DNA from: BJGO01 sp039810885
GTDB taxonomy: Bacteria > Bacteroidota > Bacteroidia > Chitinophagales > UBA10324
Assembly: GCA_039810885.1 (NCBI GenBank)
Contig: JBDHXV010000038.1
Span: 1 to 26,278 of the forward strand
Direction: 5' to 3'
Length of the DNA: 26,278 bases
Numbering within the stretch: position 1 is the first letter of the stretch; every line of letters begins with the position of its first letter. The position numbers and the translations under genes are program-made. This document shows positions 24,144-26,278 of this stretch, one piece after another. The notes under the pieces were generated by a model, which was not told where the DNA came from, searched no databases, and saw nothing but the letters and a program-made list of their open reading frames with translations.

Positions 24144-24662
24144 TTAAAACCACGAAGGGTTATTCGTGGCAATTCCGGTTTGTTTAAGTATAACTGCCAT
24201 AATAATGATTAGGGCAAGTACTCCAATTAATATAAAAGTAGAAGTTCGATAGGCCTTAATCAGATATTTATCACGTAATGTTTTGTAGAGATTGTTTAAT
24301 GAATTTTCAACACGAATAAATCCGGTAGGATTCTTTACTATATAATCAAATGCTCCATACTTCATTGTGTCCACCGCAACTTCAATTTTGTCCTGACCGG
24401 ATAACATTAATACATAGCAATCCGGGTTTGTATTTTTGATTCGTTTCAAGATGTCAATACCATTCAATGCGTTGTTGTTATTGCGATCGAGGTAGTAGTC
24501 AAGAATAAGAAACTCAGGTTTAAGGTGCAAGTTGCGAAGGGCATCCTCCCCGTTTGTAAAAGCTAAAACCTCGACATTGAACTTCTCAAGCAGATAAGCC
24601 TTGAGCATATCATTATGCGTAGGATCATCGTCTATTATAAATATCTTTTTAGTTTTAGCCAT
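24144..24662 (-). CDS. Stand-alone response-regulator receiver with C-terminal membrane helix
   Basis: A 172-residue protein with one receiver domain (~5-128) and no DNA-binding or enzymatic output. The acidic pocket is D11-D12, the phosphoacceptor is D55 (FLILDYYLD), the switch Ser is S88 (LMLSGQ) and the lysine is K110 (YIVKN), with Asn in place of the usual Pro after it. Residues ~143-160 are one hydrophobic helix (TFILIGVLALIIIMAVIL) followed by a short polar tail, so it is probably tail-anchored with the receiver in the cytoplasm. It lies 43 bp after an Hpt gene on the same strand, so the two probably exchange phosphate. A histidine kinase must lie elsewhere. Confidence 0.85.
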   Translation of the reverse strand: MAKTKKIFIIDDDPTHNDMLKAYLLEKFNVEVLAFTNGEDALRNLHLKPEFLILDYYLDRNNNNALNGIDILKRIKNTNPDCYVLMLSGQDKIEVAVDTMKYGAFDYIVKNPTGFIRVENSLNNLYKTLRDKYLIKAYRTSTFILIGVLALIIIMAVILKQTGIATNNPSWF

Positions 24663-24685
24663 ACATAATAGTTCTTGCGTACGGG

Positions 24686-24693
24686 CAAATATA
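24686..24693 (-). promoter_or_regulatory. -7 promoter element (TATATTTG) of the receiver gene
   Basis: Minus-strand TATATTTG matches TAnnTTTG and ends 23 nt before the ATG at 24662. It lies in the 43-bp gap after the Hpt gene, so the receiver could be made without Hpt. Confidence 0.45.
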
Positions 24694-24705
24694 TAGATTT
24701 AAGAA

Positions 24706-25059
24706 TTACATCTGTTCTATATGCTGCTTCAATTCTGCCAAAGCACGAAGAGACACTTCTTTAATCTGTGCAACCATCGTAGGAATCTCGTCCAGGTTGG
24801 TTTCTGAGGCAGCTGAATCCTCTAATCGTTGTATCGTGCCGGTGATGGCTTTTATGCCCATATAATTGATTTGTGGCTTATAGGTATGTGCAGCCTTTTT
24901 CATCAACTTCCAATCATTAGCAGAAAGAGCTTTTTCTAAATCGGCAATACTTGGCTCAGCCGAGGTGATAAACGAAGAGATAAATACCTTCATCATTGAC
25001 TCGCTGCCACCGGAAATTGTTTTTAGCATAGAAAGATCTACAATACTATCTTGATTCAT
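24706..25059 (-). CDS. Histidine-containing phosphotransfer (Hpt) domain protein
   Basis: A 117-residue, all-helical single-domain Hpt protein. The phosphorylatable histidine is H58 in KKAAHTYKPQINYMG, with the conserved Lys at 61; the Pro in HxxKP replaces the Gly of the HxxKG core seen in many Hpt domains. Such proteins carry a phosphoryl group between a hybrid kinase receiver and a second receiver. The very next gene is a receiver protein, and no kinase is in the window. It is divergent from gcvT; minus-strand TACTTTTC upstream is one base off the -7 consensus. Confidence 0.87.
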   Translation of the reverse strand: MNQDSIVDLSMLKTISGGSESMMKVFISSFITSAEPSIADLEKALSANDWKLMKKAAHTYKPQINYMGIKAITGTIQRLEDSAASETNLDEIPTMVAQIKEVSLRALAELKQHIEQM

Positions 25060-25154
25060 AGCGGATGGTTTTAGGTACTGAAAAGTAATTAAAATAAATG
25101 AATTGAATTATACCTCTCCAAGAAAGCAAAAATTTATTTTTCTATTGCTATTCC

Positions 25155-25162
25155 TACTTTTG
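25155..25162 (+). promoter_or_regulatory. -7 promoter element (TACTTTTG) of gcvT
   Basis: TACTTTTG matches TAnnTTTG and ends 16 nt before the gcvT ATG at 25179. No clear -33 element. Confidence 0.5.
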
Positions 25163-25178
25163 CCAACAACTTAATAAA

Positions 25179-26261
25179 ATGAAAAGCACACCATTAACAG
25201 AAATACACAGAGCTCTTGGTGCCAAGATGGCCCCCTTTGCGGGTTTCAATATGCCTATATCCTACTCGGGAATCAATGAAGAACATCATGCGGTACGAAA
25301 TTCTGTTGGAATATTTGATGTTTCCCATATGGGGGAATTTATTCTCAAAGGAGAGAAGGCACTTGATCTGATACAAAGAGTAACATCAAATGATGCTTCA
25401 AAACTAACAACCGGAAAGGTGCAGTATTCCTGTTTCCCAAACGAACAGGGAGGCATCATTGATGACTTGCTGGTCTATCGCCTTGATACTAATGAGTGGA
25501 TGTTGGTGGTTAATGCTTCTAATATCGAGAAAGACTGGAACCAGCTATTGAAATACAATACAGAAAATGTTGAAATGCATAATATCAGCAACCGCACGGC
25601 ACTGCTTGCAGTTCAGGGACCCAGAGCTATTGATGTTTTACAGCCCTTAACGGCAATACCCCTCTCGGAAATTCCATACTATAGTTTTGTTAAGGGAGAG
25701 TTCGCAGGAATTAGTCGTGTGCTCATATCAAATACAGGTTATACCGGCGCTGGTGGTTTTGAAGTTTACTTTGAAAATAAGGATGCGGTATTAATTTGGA
25801 ATAAGATTATGGAAGTTGGTGAGCCGTATAACATTAAACCTGCGGGTCTTGGCGCACGAGATACCTTACGACTTGAAATGGGATTTTGTTTATATGGTAA
25901 CGACATTGATGATACCACATCCCCTATTGAGGCGGGACTCGGATGGATTACTAAATTCACCAAAGACTTTATCTCAAAAGGTATCTTTGAGAAACAAAGG
26001 AATGAGGGCGTTGTAAAAAAATTAATCGGCTTTGAAATGATCGACAGAGGCATACCCAGGCACGGATATGAAATTGTTGATGCCACCGGAAATAAAATTG
26101 GAATAGTTACATCGGGAACTCAATCGCCTACTTTACAAAAAGCAATAGGGTTGGGGTATGTAAATACCGCACTTTCAAAAGAAGGGAATAAAATCTTTAT
26201 TCGTGTTCGAGATAAAGACTTAAAGGCAATAATAGTAAAGACCCCTTTTATTAATAAGTAG
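25179..26261 (+). CDS. gcvT: Glycine cleavage system T protein (aminomethyltransferase)
   Basis: A 360-residue T protein. It takes the aminomethyl group from lipoyl H protein, releasing ammonia and giving methylene-tetrahydrofolate. The N-terminus MKSTPLTEIHRALGAKMAPFAG and FDVSHMGEF are typical, as are YTGAGGFEVY and GLGARDTLRLEMGFCLYGND, which includes residues around the folate pocket. FEMIDRGIPRHGY and GIVTSGTQSPTLQKAIGLGYV mark the C-terminal barrel. Length is normal (E. coli 364). gcvP and gcvH are not adjacent in this window. Confidence 0.96.
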   Translation: MKSTPLTEIHRALGAKMAPFAGFNMPISYSGINEEHHAVRNSVGIFDVSHMGEFILKGEKALDLIQRVTSNDASKLTTGKVQYSCFPNEQGGIIDDLLVYRLDTNEWMLVVNASNIEKDWNQLLKYNTENVEMHNISNRTALLAVQGPRAIDVLQPLTAIPLSEIPYYSFVKGEFAGISRVLISNTGYTGAGGFEVYFENKDAVLIWNKIMEVGEPYNIKPAGLGARDTLRLEMGFCLYGNDIDDTTSPIEAGLGWITKFTKDFISKGIFEKQRNEGVVKKLIGFEMIDRGIPRHGYEIVDATGNKIGIVTSGTQSPTLQKAIGLGYVNTALSKEGNKIFIRVRDKDLKAIIVKTPFINK

Positions 26262-26278
26262 TAAAAAGAAAAGCCATA

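Noticed and set aside
1..26278. Defence island, phage or transposon
   Set aside because: No integrase, transposase, terminal inverted repeats, nuclease or toxin-antitoxin gene was seen.

Overview
The window looks like chromosomal DNA from a member of the Bacteroidota, possibly a Chitinophagales/Sphingobacteriales/Flavobacteriales-like bacterium; I would not name a lower rank. The grounds are two secreted proteins with type IX secretion (T9SS) C-terminal sorting domains (one type B, one type A), a GEVED/SprB/Ig/PKD adhesin, a Rho factor with a long disordered N-terminal insertion, moderately AT-rich DNA, few Shine-Dalgarno signals, and repeated matches to the Bacteroidota -7 promoter element TAnnTTTG just upstream of genes.

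Region 1 (1-10469) has a surface-glycan flavour. A glycosyltransferase runs off the left edge on the minus strand (TTG start at 611). A class II glutamine-dependent asparagine synthetase (674-2506) lies divergent to it. A 1050-residue T9SS type B adhesin-like protein (2829-5981) follows. Then come an FkbH-like HAD-IIIC/GNAT protein, an OafA-type membrane acyltransferase and a SAM methyltransferase, closely spaced and probably one transcript, and an NAD(P)H-dependent FMN reductase.

Region 2 (10651-20403) is core housekeeping: an OmpA-domain lipoprotein convergent with a Fluc/CrcB fluoride channel; a minus-strand series rpmH, rnpA, yidD, S41 C-terminal processing protease, M28 peptidase with PDZ domain, tsaB, crcB; then rho (minus), serS (plus) and clpS (minus).

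Region 3 (20447-26278) holds a HAD phosphatase, a CAU-anticodon tRNA only 18 nt upstream of a T9SS type A secreted-protein gene, a methyltransferase convergent with a WlbA/WbpB-like sugar dehydrogenase, an Hpt protein next to a receiver domain carrying its own C-terminal membrane helix, and gcvT.

No phage, IS element, CRISPR array or rRNA is visible. The most unusual items are the membrane-tethered receiver plus stand-alone Hpt (24144-25059), the GEVED domain that appears inserted inside a SprB repeat in the adhesin, the tRNA/T9SS-A arrangement, repeated use of TTG start codons, and a perfect DnaA-box sequence beside rpmH. None of these amounts to proof of a new system.
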